A stretch of 11,312 bases of DNA from an uncultured bacterium. GTDB lineage: Bacteria; Actinomycetota; Actinomycetes; S36-B12. The stretch's first letter is position 1. Each line of letters opens with the position of its first letter. This document shows, one piece after another, positions 1 to 5,606 of the stretch. The position numbers and the translations under genes are program-made. The notes under the pieces were generated by a model. The model had not been told where the DNA came from. It did not search any database and saw nothing but the letters and a program-made list of their open reading frames with translations. The stretch is taken from the NCBI GenBank assembly GCA_903896585.1, contig CAITYI010000131.1:1-11312 (forward strand). The letters are read 5' to 3'.

Positions 1-57
1 ATTGAACACCCCGACGACCTGTGGACTGATCTGGATTCGGCTTTAAATAAAGCCTAA
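1..57 (+). CDS. Possible 3' end of an unidentified plus-strand gene (partial)
   Basis: Reading from base 1, 18 codons are open and end in TAA at 55-57 (IEHPDDLWTDLDSALNKA). The residues look like an acidic C-terminal helix with ordinary codon use, so this may be the tail of a gene entering from the left and convergent with gpsA, whose stop is 6 nt away. It is too short to identify. The alternative is that these bases are simply downstream of gpsA and lead into another minus-strand gene: a GTG follows a GGGG stretch at positions 9-7 on that strand, and ddl often follows gpsA in actinobacteria. A small 7-bp inverted repeat (39-45/48-54) overlaps the last codons. Confidence 0.35.
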   Translation: MEHPDDLWTDLDSALNKA

Positions 58-63
58 TGTTCG

Positions 64-1059
64 CTACTCCGCGCGGGTATCACGCTGCATAAAAGACGTG
101 AGCAACTCTGCAGGGGGTTTGCCGTAGTGCAAAACTTGAACAACTTCATAGGTGATTGGCATATCCACTCCGAAGGTGTTCGCCAGCTGCAATATTGGTT
201 CACAACTTTTATACGCCTCACACGTTTGCTTCGTGACAGAGATGGTTTCCTTAACACTTAAGCCCTTGCCCAGATTTTCACCGAAGGTTCTGTTCCTCGA
301 TAGCGGGGATTGGCAGGTAGCAACGAGATCGCCCACTCCTGCAAGGCCTAGGAACGTGATGGGATCTGCACCCAGAGCAGAGCCCAGCCGAGCAATCTCG
401 GCAAGTCCCCGAGTAATCAAGGATGACTGTGAATTTTCTCCAAGCCCCATACCAACCGCGATTCCATTCGCTAGCGCAATAACATTCTTCACCGCTCCGC
501 CAATTTCTGTGCCGACTACATCGGTCGTCCAGTAAGGCCGGAAATAGTCGGTGGTGCACAGATCTGAGATGAACCGCGCACAGGTTTCCGCCTCTGATGC
601 AACCGTTGTTGCAGTCGGCTGGTGAACAATTATTTCCTTGGCAAGGTTGGGGCCAGAGACAACGGCAATTTGCCCAGGTGAGGCTCCGGTAACTTCCCCA
701 ATGACTTGGCTCATGCGGTCATTTGTCCCCAGCTCAATTCCTTTCATGAGGCTTACATATGTGACCTCGGGCTGCCGGAAATCTGACCATTGTTCAAGAT
801 TTGCCCGGAGGGACTGAGATGGCACTGCGAGTACTACGACATCGGCGCCGCGCAGAGCAATTCCGGGATCAATTGTGGCGCTCAGCGATTGAGGAAGAGT
901 TACATCGGGGTGGTAGACCGGATTTATCCGATCAAATGAAATGGAGTCAGCCACCTGTTGATCGCGGCCCCACATGGTCACCTGACAGCCGGCATCCGCG
1001 AGAACCGCGGCGAACGCTGTTCCCCAAGACCCGCTGCCCATCATTGCTACCGTGGTCAC
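64..1059 (-). CDS. gpsA: Glycerol-3-phosphate dehydrogenase [NAD(P)+]
   Basis: The enzyme reduces dihydroxyacetone phosphate to sn-glycerol 3-phosphate in the cytosol, supplying the backbone of phospholipids. The 331-residue protein is full length for the family. The N-terminal Rossmann motif GSGSWGTA (residues 8-15, pattern GxGxxG) binds NAD(P)H. SLMKGIE (Lys106) and GGAVKNVIA (Lys191) are the conserved substrate and catalytic lysine segments, and SRNRTFG (around 254-260) is the conserved Arg region near the phosphate site. The start is GTG at 1059-1057 with a GGAGG sequence 6 nt upstream. It overlaps the plsC stop as GTGA, so translation is probably coupled to plsC. The pair makes sense as a phospholipid operon: GpsA makes the acceptor that acyltransferases use. 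No strong terminator is seen after its TAG stop. Confidence 0.97.
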   Translation of the reverse strand: MTTVAMMGSGSWGTAFAAVLADAGCQVTMWGRDQQVADSISFDRINPVYHPDVTLPQSLSATIDPGIALRGADVVVLAVPSQSLRANLEQWSDFRQPEVTYVSLMKGIELGTNDRMSQVIGEVTGASPGQIAVVSGPNLAKEIIVHQPTATTVASEAETCARFISDLCTTDYFRPYWTTDVVGTEIGGAVKNVIALANGIAVGMGLGENSQSSLITRGLAEIARLGSALGADPITFLGLAGVGDLVATCQSPLSRNRTFGENLGKGLSVKETISVTKQTCEAYKSCEPILQLANTFGVDMPITYEVVQVLHYGKPPAELLTSFMQRDTRAE

Positions 1060-1835
1060 GATTCGCCTCCATCAGTTGGGTTCGAAACAATAGGTTTCGA
1101 ATCACCGTTCCCAGCCACCCGTGATGGCGAATACAAGATAGCCGGCGGAATCTCCCCACGGATCTGCCCCTGCATTCGGGCAAGCTCATGCATCAACTTT
1201 TCCGTCGCCTCGTGCAATAGCTCGGGGGTCCACTCGATATCCCGATACGGGGTGAGATCAATTGGCTCTCCTAGCCAGATATGCATTGTTTTGCGTGGGA
1301 TTAGCCGAAGTTCCTTCTTGTACGGACGCATCACAGCCTGTGGCCCCCATTGCACCATTGGGAATAATGGCCTTCCCGAGGCCAGAGCGATCCGCACCGC
1401 CCCCGTTTTTCCCTCCATGGGCCATAACTGGGGATCTTTCGTGATTGTCCCCTCAGGATAAACCACAACACATTCGCCATGTTCGACTGCTTTTACCGCA
1501 TCCCGGAAGGCAGCCATTGCTTCAGAACTTTCTCGATACACCCTGATTTGTCCTGCGTTAGAAATTACCCACCCCAGAATCGGCACCCGGAATACTTCTT
1601 CCTTACCTAAAAATCGGGGGGGACGATCATTCGCATACAAAGCGTGTGCAACAGGTAACGGGTCAAACCACGATGTGTGATTTGTCGCAATAACGATTCC
1701 GCCATCAATTGACTTCAACTGGTCGAATCCACGCCAATCCCTCTTGGTGAATAGAACTAAGAAGGGTTTCAGAAGGACAACTGCAATGCGGTACCCCGGT
1801 CCAAGCTTTGAAGATCTAGTCGGATGCCCGGGCAT
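1056..1835 (-). CDS. plsC: 1-acyl-sn-glycerol-3-phosphate acyltransferase (PlsC/LPLAT family)
   Basis: The protein likely transfers an acyl chain to lysophosphatidic acid to give phosphatidic acid at the inner face of the membrane. Of 259 residues, the N-terminal hydrophobic stretch (about 16-30) is a probable membrane anchor. Motif I is NHTSWFD (52-58, H-x4-D with His53 and Asp58 as the catalytic pair). FLGKEEVFRVP with the following GQIRVYR (about 76-101) matches the second block, and VVYPEGT (124-130) is motif III. Its stop overlaps the gpsA GTG by 4 nt. The ATG at 1835 lacks a strong Shine-Dalgarno. A candidate promoter lies just upstream, inside the N-terminal coding part of the divergent fbiD gene. 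Exact acyl specificity cannot be read from sequence, and other LPLAT-family acyltransferases share these motifs. Confidence 0.93.
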   Translation of the reverse strand: MPGHPTRSSKLGPGYRIAVVLLKPFLVLFTKRDWRGFDQLKSIDGGIVIATNHTSWFDPLPVAHALYANDRPPRFLGKEEVFRVPILGWVISNAGQIRVYRESSEAMAAFRDAVKAVEHGECVVVYPEGTITKDPQLWPMEGKTGAVRIALASGRPLFPMVQWGPQAVMRPYKKELRLIPRKTMHIWLGEPIDLTPYRDIEWTPELLHEATEKLMHELARMQGQIRGEIPPAILYSPSRVAGNGDSKPIVSNPTDGGES

Positions 1836-1859
1836 TTACACAGACTACCCGCAGATGCG

Positions 1860-1887
1860 ATTGAATGGGCCTATGTTTAACCGTCAA
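1860..1887 (-). promoter_or_regulatory. Candidate sigma70-type promoter for plsC-gpsA
   Basis: On the minus strand, TTGACG (complement of 1882-1887, 5 of 6 matches to the -35 consensus) is followed after 16 nt by TTCAAT (complement of 1860-1865, 4 of 6 to the -10). Transcription would begin near 1853 and give a leader of about 18 nt before the plsC ATG at 1835. The site overlaps the start region of the divergent fbiD gene, so the two genes probably interfere or are co-controlled here. It is a pattern match only. Confidence 0.35.
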
Positions 1888-2655
1888 TGGCATGCGGTTG
1901 TTCCGGCCAAGTTGCTGAAAGACGCTAAAAGTCGACTCGGTCGCGAGGATTTAGCTCTGCCGTTTTTTACCGATGTCATCTCAGCCCTCAACCAGAGCAA
2001 GTTGGTTGAATCTGTAACCGTCGTCTCTGCAGACCCGACAATATGTAATCTGGCACTGGAATTGAATTGCCAGATTGTCATGGAGGATCAAAGCAACGGC
2101 ATTCTGCCCGCTATCAATGTGGGGATCTCGTCACTGAAATTACCTGACCAGCGCAATATCTTGGTTGTTCTCGGTGACCTCCCCTGCCTTGATCCTGACC
2201 AAGTTGATTCCTTTGTTCTCCAAGGCTCTGAATTTGACAGCGCCTTCGTCTCGGACGCAGAAGGCACCGGAAGCACTATGTGGATGAGAACACACAGCAC
2301 TATCCCTACCCCACACTTCGGCCCGCGTTCGCGAGCAATGCACAGAGAAAGCGGCGCAATCGAAATTGACGATCCACGATTAATTGGCGCCCGCAGAGAT
2401 GTTGATACGGCCGTCAATTTGTGGGATGCAATCAGAATAGGTGTTGGTAAAGCTACTGGGAAAGCCTTGGGCGCAGAAGCACCCAAGGCTTATTCGAATG
2501 ATCAACATCAAAAAATCGTGACGATTTCTCAAGTCTCGCCTCCAATCGGAGTCGACGAGAACGGTCGATTTCACCGATTAGACAACACGGATCTCTCACC
2601 GCTCATCCATCCCCGTATAGGACAAAGAATCGCGATCCCACCCAATTCTCAATAG
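1873..2655 (+). CDS. fbiD: Phosphoenolpyruvate (or 2-phospho-L-lactate) guanylyltransferase, F420 biosynthesis, with C-terminal extension
   Basis: CofC/FbiD activates phosphoenolpyruvate (actinobacterial FbiD) or 2-phospho-L-lactate (archaeal CofC) with GTP, giving the GDP-linked precursor used by FbiA for coenzyme F420. With ATG at 1873 the protein is 260 residues. WHAVVPAK...AKSRLG (6-23) is the nucleotide-binding N-terminus, GDLPCL (101-106) the metal/nucleotide motif, EGTGST (130-135) and FGPRSRAMHRESGA (149-162) the substrate region, and DVDT (176-179) the second metal motif. The family normally ends near residue 200, at GVGKATGKAL. Here about 60 unrecognised residues follow (GVDENGRFHR, IGQRIAI), giving a protein longer than usual. 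Start choice is uncertain: ATG 1855 adds 6 residues, neither ATG has a clear Shine-Dalgarno, and longer in-frame starts run into plsC. The gene implies that the host makes F420. Confidence 0.9.
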   Translation: MFNRQWHAVVPAKLLKDAKSRLGREDLALPFFTDVISALNQSKLVESVTVVSADPTICNLALELNCQIVMEDQSNGILPAINVGISSLKLPDQRNILVVLGDLPCLDPDQVDSFVLQGSEFDSAFVSDAEGTGSTMWMRTHSTIPTPHFGPRSRAMHRESGAIEIDDPRLIGARRDVDTAVNLWDAIRIGVGKATGKALGAEAPKAYSNDQHQKIVTISQVSPPIGVDENGRFHRLDNTDLSPLIHPRIGQRIAIPPNSQ

Positions 2656-2673
2656 CGCATTCAGAAATCCGAG

Positions 2674-2723
2674 AACTAATAACTAATGGCCGCCACAAAC
2701 GCGGCGGCCATTAGTTATTAGTT
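2674..2723. terminator. Bidirectional terminator between convergent fbiD and hup
   Basis: A perfect 21-bp inverted repeat (arms 2674-2694 and 2703-2723) surrounds an 8-nt loop (2695-2702). The inner part of the stem is GC-rich (GGCCGCC/GGCGGCC). The outer part is AT-rich (AACTAATAACTAAT), so each transcript ends in a U-containing run (TTAGTTATTAGTT). It sits 18 nt after the fbiD stop and 5 nt after the hup stop, so it can end both transcripts. Confidence 0.9.
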
Positions 2724-2728
2724 GAGAC

Positions 2729-3109
2729 TTACTTGCGACGACTAGGTGCAGCTTTTTTAGGTGCGGCTTTCTTAGGAGCAGCCTTCTTCACAGCAGATTT
2801 AGTTGGTGCCGCAGTTGCGCTCGCCATTTTCTTGTCGCCGGCCACAAATGCCTTAAATTCGGCGCCTGCGCGAAACTTGGGAAGCTTGGTGGCCTTGATT
2901 TTGACAGTTTCTCCGGTGCGTGGGTTGCGACCAAGACGAGCCTTACGCGCCTGAGCCTCAAATACACCGAAACCACTGATCGCAACTTTTTCGCCACGAA
3001 CAACGGACCGCTTAGTTTCATCAATAAAATGGTCCACTACGGCTGTCACATCGCGCTTGCTCATTTCAAGCTTGGTCGCGACCGAGTCAATAATTTCTGC
3101 TTTATTCAC
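2729..3109 (-). CDS. hup: DNA-binding protein HU with Lys/Ala/Pro-rich tail
   Basis: HU is a nucleoid-associated protein that binds and bends DNA without strong sequence specificity. The core (about residues 1-90) begins MNKAEIIDSVA, contains FGVF (47-50) and the DNA-contacting beta-arm GRNPRTGE (60-67), and ends KFRAGAEFKAFV. A basic tail follows (about 91-126) with three KKAAP repeats and a terminal SRRK, making 126 residues against about 90 for HU without a tail. Tails of this type are known in actinobacterial HupB/HupS, where they add DNA contacts. The start is GTG at 3109-3107 with a GGAGGGG Shine-Dalgarno 7 nt upstream. The gene lies downstream of leuCD on the same strand, but the 166-nt gap and a candidate promoter suggest its own transcript. 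Confidence 0.96.
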   Translation of the reverse strand: MNKAEIIDSVATKLEMSKRDVTAVVDHFIDETKRSVVRGEKVAISGFGVFEAQARKARLGRNPRTGETVKIKATKLPKFRAGAEFKAFVAGDKKMASATAAPTKSAVKKAAPKKAAPKKAAPSRRK

Positions 3110-3117
3110 GAGTTAAC

Positions 3118-3129
3118 CCCTCCGGAGGG
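3118..3129 (-). promoter_or_regulatory. hup ribosome-binding site embedded in a 12-bp palindrome
   Basis: The minus-strand sequence CCCTCCGGAGGG is a perfect palindrome containing the hup Shine-Dalgarno (GGAGGGG with the next base). In RNA it could fold as CCCT/AGGG around CCGG and partly hide the ribosome-binding site. Immediately upstream GATCA-ACC-TGATC can form a second small hairpin. Any regulatory effect is inference. Confidence 0.45.
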
Positions 3130-3160
3130 TGATCAGGTTGATCGGATGACCAACAGTGCA

Positions 3161-3189
3161 AGACTAAACTTAAAAGTAAAAAGAGTTAA
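3161..3189 (-). promoter_or_regulatory. Candidate hup promoter
   Basis: On the minus strand, TTAACT (complement of 3184-3189, 4 of 6 to the -35) and TAGTCT (complement of 3161-3166, a TAnnnT -10) are separated by 17 nt of T-rich DNA. Initiation would fall near 3154, giving a leader of about 45 nt. The spacing is ideal, but the -35 match is weak. Confidence 0.4.
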
Positions 3190-3275
3190 TGTCCGCCACG
3201 CCGAAATTCGTTGCAATACAACAGTTTTTGTAAGGTAGAAAAACCAATGATTGTGACCTTGTGATTCACTGCGAA

Positions 3276-3863
3276 CTATCGCACCGACGGCTTAAAGGAA
3301 GGCCGCACAGACTCGAAGGAATCAATGGCTGCTTGGTGCTGCATGGTAAGTCCGATGTCATCAAGGCCGTGAAGGAGACGCCAACGAACATAATCGTCCA
3401 CTTCAAATTCACACATAAAGTCACCCGCAGATACCGTCTTTGCGTCAAGATCGATGGTGACTGGGACCTGCGGACTATTTTCGATGATCCCCCAGATGTG
3501 CTCAATATCTTCTTGGGAAACCTGGGCGGCAAGCAGCCCACCCTTCCCCGAGTTGCCCCGAAAAATATCCGCAAAACGTGAACTCAGGACCACTTTGAAC
3601 CCAAAATCCTGGAGGGCCCACACCGCATGTTCCCGAGAGGAGCCAGTTCCAAAATCCGATCCAGCCACCAAAACACTCACACCCTGATACTGCGGAAGGT
3701 TAAGAACAAACTCGGGGTCATTGCGCCATGATGCAAAGAGAGCATCCTCAAACCCATGGCGGGTGATCCGCTTTAGGTACTCTGCCGGAATTATTTGATC
3801 CGTATCAACATTGCTACGCCGCAACGGGACGGCGGTACCCGTATGGGTCACGAATGCTTCCAT
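3276..3863 (-). CDS. leuD: 3-isopropylmalate dehydratase, small subunit
   Basis: LeuD supplies the swivelling domain of isopropylmalate isomerase and acts with LeuC to convert 2-isopropylmalate to 3-isopropylmalate in leucine synthesis. The same LeuCD complex isomerises citramalate in the CimA-dependent isoleucine route. The 195-residue protein is standard length. NVDTDQIIPAEYLK (18-31) and GSDFGTGSSREHA (68-80) are the two family signatures. Its ATG overlaps the leuC TGA by one base (TGATG), so subunit synthesis is probably coupled, and a GGGGGTGG stretch upstream can serve as Shine-Dalgarno. I see no clear terminator in the gap before hup. Confidence 0.97.
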   Translation of the reverse strand: MEAFVTHTGTAVPLRRSNVDTDQIIPAEYLKRITRHGFEDALFASWRNDPEFVLNLPQYQGVSVLVAGSDFGTGSSREHAVWALQDFGFKVVLSSRFADIFRGNSGKGGLLAAQVSQEDIEHIWGIIENSPQVPVTIDLDAKTVSAGDFMCEFEVDDYVRWRLLHGLDDIGLTMQHQAAIDSFESVRPSFKPSVR

Positions 3864-5314
3864 CAGGACGCCACCCCCAGATCGGCCGGTGCTGACAGGG
3901 TTCCGGTAACCGCGGTTGCTGCCGCAACTTCCGGCGACACCAGATGGGTACGTCCACCTGGACCTTGTCTTCCCTCAAAGTTGCGATTAGAAGTCGATGC
4001 GCTGCGCTCCCCTGGCGCCAATTTATCGGGATTCATGGCAAGACACATGGAACAACCCGCGCCCCGCCATTCTGCGCCTGCATCGAGGAATATCTGATCC
4101 AACCCCTCAGATTCAGCCTGTAGGCGCACTCGAGTGGAGCCGGGAACTACCAGGAGCCGAACCCCCGGTGCAATGTGCTTACCTCGGAGCACTGTGGCAG
4201 CCGCGCGAAGGTCTTCAATCCTGCCGTTGGTACAAGAGCCTAGGAAAACCGTGTCAACCCTGATATCTCTCAATGGTGTACCCGGAGTGAGATCCATGTA
4301 TGCCAGTGCTTGCTCAATTGCGGCCCGTTCCTCACCACTGCTGGCATCTGCCGGATCTGGAACAAATGATGAAAGAGGCAATCCCTGACCTGGGTTGGTT
4401 CCCCAAGTGACATAAGGAGAAAGCGTTGCGGCATCAATATGGACTTCGGCATCAAATTGGGCACCTGAATCTGTTGTCAAAGATTCCCAATATGCAACGG
4501 CCTCGTCCCAATCTTGGCCCTGAGGGGCATGGGGGCGGCCCTTGATGTAGTCAAAAGTTGTCTGATCTGGGGCCACCATTCCGGCTCGGGCCCCTGCTTC
4601 AATTGACATATTGCAAATGGTCATGCGACCTTCCATGGACAAAGATTGAATTGCCGAGCCGCGATACTCAAGGACGTACCCCTGTCCTCCCCCGGTTCCG
4701 ATTTTCGCAATGACCGCCAAGATAATGTCTTTGGCCGTTACCCCGGCAGGGAGTTCACCATCAACATTGATCGCCATGGTCTTGAATGGCTTAAGCGGCA
4801 AGGTCTGCGTGGCTAAGACATGTTCCACCTCACTGGTGCCAATTCCAAATGCCAGAGCACCAAATGCTCCATGGGTACTTGTGTGCGAGTCACCACACAC
4901 AATTGTCATGCCAGGCTGAGTCAACCCCATTTGCGGTCCCACAACGTGAACAATTCCCTGTTCAATATCGCCTAGTGGGTAGAGCTGAACATCAAATTCC
5001 GCACAATTTTTGCGAAGTGTTTCCACCTGTATCCGAGATACTGGATCGGCGATTGGTTTATCAACATCAATGGTCGGGATGTTGTGATCCTCAGTTGCCA
5101 CCGTGAGATCCGGTCGCCGAACCGGTCGCCCAGCCGCCCTCAGTCCATCGAAAGCTTGTGGACTCGTTACTTCATGAATAAGGTGCAGATCGATATAAAG
5201 CAAGTCCGGTTCCCCATCACCTTGACGAACAATGTGATCCGACCATACTTTCTCGGCCATGGTAAGCGGGGTGTGCAGCTTGGCCTGGTCGGCCGGTGCC
5301 GATTGAATTGCCAT
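3863..5314 (-). CDS. leuC: 3-isopropylmalate dehydratase, large subunit
   Basis: LeuC is the aconitase-type [4Fe-4S] subunit of isopropylmalate isomerase, acting with LeuD. The 483-residue protein is complete. CGDSHTSTHGAFGALAFGIG (140-159) is the first aconitase signature. The cluster ligands are Cys361 (GSCTNGR) and Cys421/Cys424 (GCSMC). The start is ATG at 5314 with AGGAGGA placed 7 nt upstream. The gene begins only 73 nt after the end of tRNA-Glu, with a strong hairpin in that gap. There is no divergent IclR-type regulator (NdgR/LtbR/Rv2989 type), which many actinobacteria encode next to leuCD. Its promoter is therefore unclear, and it may be partly read through from the tRNA transcript. 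Confidence 0.97.
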   Translation of the reverse strand: MAIQSAPADQAKLHTPLTMAEKVWSDHIVRQGDGEPDLLYIDLHLIHEVTSPQAFDGLRAAGRPVRRPDLTVATEDHNIPTIDVDKPIADPVSRIQVETLRKNCAEFDVQLYPLGDIEQGIVHVVGPQMGLTQPGMTIVCGDSHTSTHGAFGALAFGIGTSEVEHVLATQTLPLKPFKTMAINVDGELPAGVTAKDIILAVIAKIGTGGGQGYVLEYRGSAIQSLSMEGRMTICNMSIEAGARAGMVAPDQTTFDYIKGRPHAPQGQDWDEAVAYWESLTTDSGAQFDAEVHIDAATLSPYVTWGTNPGQGLPLSSFVPDPADASSGEERAAIEQALAYMDLTPGTPLRDIRVDTVFLGSCTNGRIEDLRAAATVLRGKHIAPGVRLLVVPGSTRVRLQAESEGLDQIFLDAGAEWRGAGCSMCLAMNPDKLAPGERSASTSNRNFEGRQGPGGRTHLVSPEVAAATAVTGTLSAPADLGVAS

Positions 5315-5352
5315 TTATCTTCCTCCTGGTACGCACATTCGTTTAGACAGTG

Positions 5353-5382
5353 GGTGGGGGAACCGCGAACGGTCCCCCCACC
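5353..5382 (-). terminator. GC-rich hairpin between tRNA-Glu and leuC (terminator or leader structure)
   Basis: Arms 5353-5365 and 5370-5382 form a 13-bp stem in the minus-strand transcript, closed by a UUCG loop (5366-5369). Position 5361/5374 pairs as G-U in the minus-strand RNA but would be an A-C mismatch in plus-strand RNA, which favours a role in the minus-strand transcript. No U-tract follows in that direction, while TTTT follows on the plus strand. It starts 5 nt after tRNA-Glu, so it is probably a terminator or 3'-processing hairpin, or a leuC leader element. Confidence 0.6.
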
Positions 5383-5387
5383 TTTTG

Positions 5388-5460
5388 TAGCCCCGACGGG
5401 ATTCGAACCCGCGCTACCGCCTTGAGAGGGCGGCGTGCTAGGCCACTACACAACGGGGCC
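5388..5460 (-). tRNA. tRNA-Glu (anticodon CTC)
   Basis: The 73-nt cloverleaf has acceptor stem GGCCCCG/CGGGGCT (with a G1-U72 wobble and discriminator A73), D stem GTGT/GCAC, anticodon stem CCGCC/GGCGG with loop CTCTCAA (anticodon CTC, reading GAG), and T arm GCGGG-TTCGAAT-CCCGT. CCA is not encoded. It is the second of a tandem pair and lies downstream of gltX, the gene for the enzyme expected to charge it. Confidence 0.96.
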
Positions 5461-5462
5461 AT

Positions 5463-5485
5463 AAAAAAACCGTGGTTGCCCACAG
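5463..5485 (-). terminator. Intrinsic terminator-like hairpin between tRNA-Gln and tRNA-Glu
   Basis: On the minus strand, CTGTGG-GCAA-CCACGG (complement of 5470-5485) forms a 6-bp stem with one G-U pair and a GNRA-type loop. It is followed by seven T (complement of 5463-5469). It begins 4 nt after the tRNA-Gln end and finishes 2 nt before tRNA-Glu. It could limit read-through so that tRNA-Gln exceeds tRNA-Glu, or serve in 3' processing. Confidence 0.65.
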
Positions 5486-5489
5486 TTCG

Positions 5490-5561
5490 CTGGGGTACCA
5501 GGACTCGAACCTAGACTAACTGAATCAGAATCAGTTGGGCTGCCAATTACCCCATACCCCA
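5490..5561 (-). tRNA. tRNA-Gln (anticodon CTG)
   Basis: The 72-nt cloverleaf has acceptor stem TGGGGTA/TACCCCA with discriminator G73, anticodon stem ACTGA/TCAGT with loop TTCTGAT (anticodon CTG, reading CAG), and a T arm with TTCGAGT. The U1-A72 pair is typical of bacterial tRNA-Gln and is a known recognition feature for the GatCAB amidotransferase. CCA is not encoded. It is the first of the tandem pair and lies 41 nt after the gltX stop. Confidence 0.96.
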
Positions 5562-5575
5562 TGGGATGCCGACAA

Positions 5576-5606
5576 AGTCTATCTGTCGGGTCCGAGAACT
5601 GTTCAA
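5576..5606 (-). promoter_or_regulatory. Weak candidate promoter for the tRNA pair
   Basis: On the minus strand, TTGAAC (complement of 5601-5606, containing the gltX stop codon) and TAGACT (complement of 5576-5581) resemble -35 and -10 boxes, but the 19-nt spacer is longer than ideal. The -10 lies in the loop of a 6-bp hairpin (5569-5574/5584-5589), which could instead be a weak end of the gltX transcript or a processing signal. Confidence 0.3.

Noticed and set aside
39..54. Inverted repeat GGCTTTA/TAAAGCC as a gpsA terminator
   Set aside because: The stem is short with a minimal loop, is AT-rich and has no U-tract after it in either direction.
1744..1872. Longer N-terminus for fbiD starting at 1744
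   Set aside because: It would overlap the plsC start by about 90 nt and does not resemble the family, which begins just before WHAVVPAK.
2738..2785. Tandem 15-bp-like repeats in the 3' end of hup
   Set aside because: They encode the KKAAP repeats of the normal actinobacterial HU tail and are not a separate repeat element.
3242..3275. Terminator after leuD
   Set aside because: Only a direct repeat (TCACAA) and a short T run are present, with no stem of convincing length.
3261..3581. Plus-strand ORF antisense to leuD (106 codons), and similar long antisense ORFs over gpsA, leuC, gltX, cimA and ilvE
   Set aside because: They mirror confidently identified genes, show no family resemblance and lack ribosome-binding sites.
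5315..5338. A 7-codon ORF (MCVPGGR) ending TAA immediately before the leuC ATG, considered as a leucine leader peptide
   Set aside because: It has no Leu codons and is mostly the leuC Shine-Dalgarno read as codons, with no ribosome-binding site of its own.
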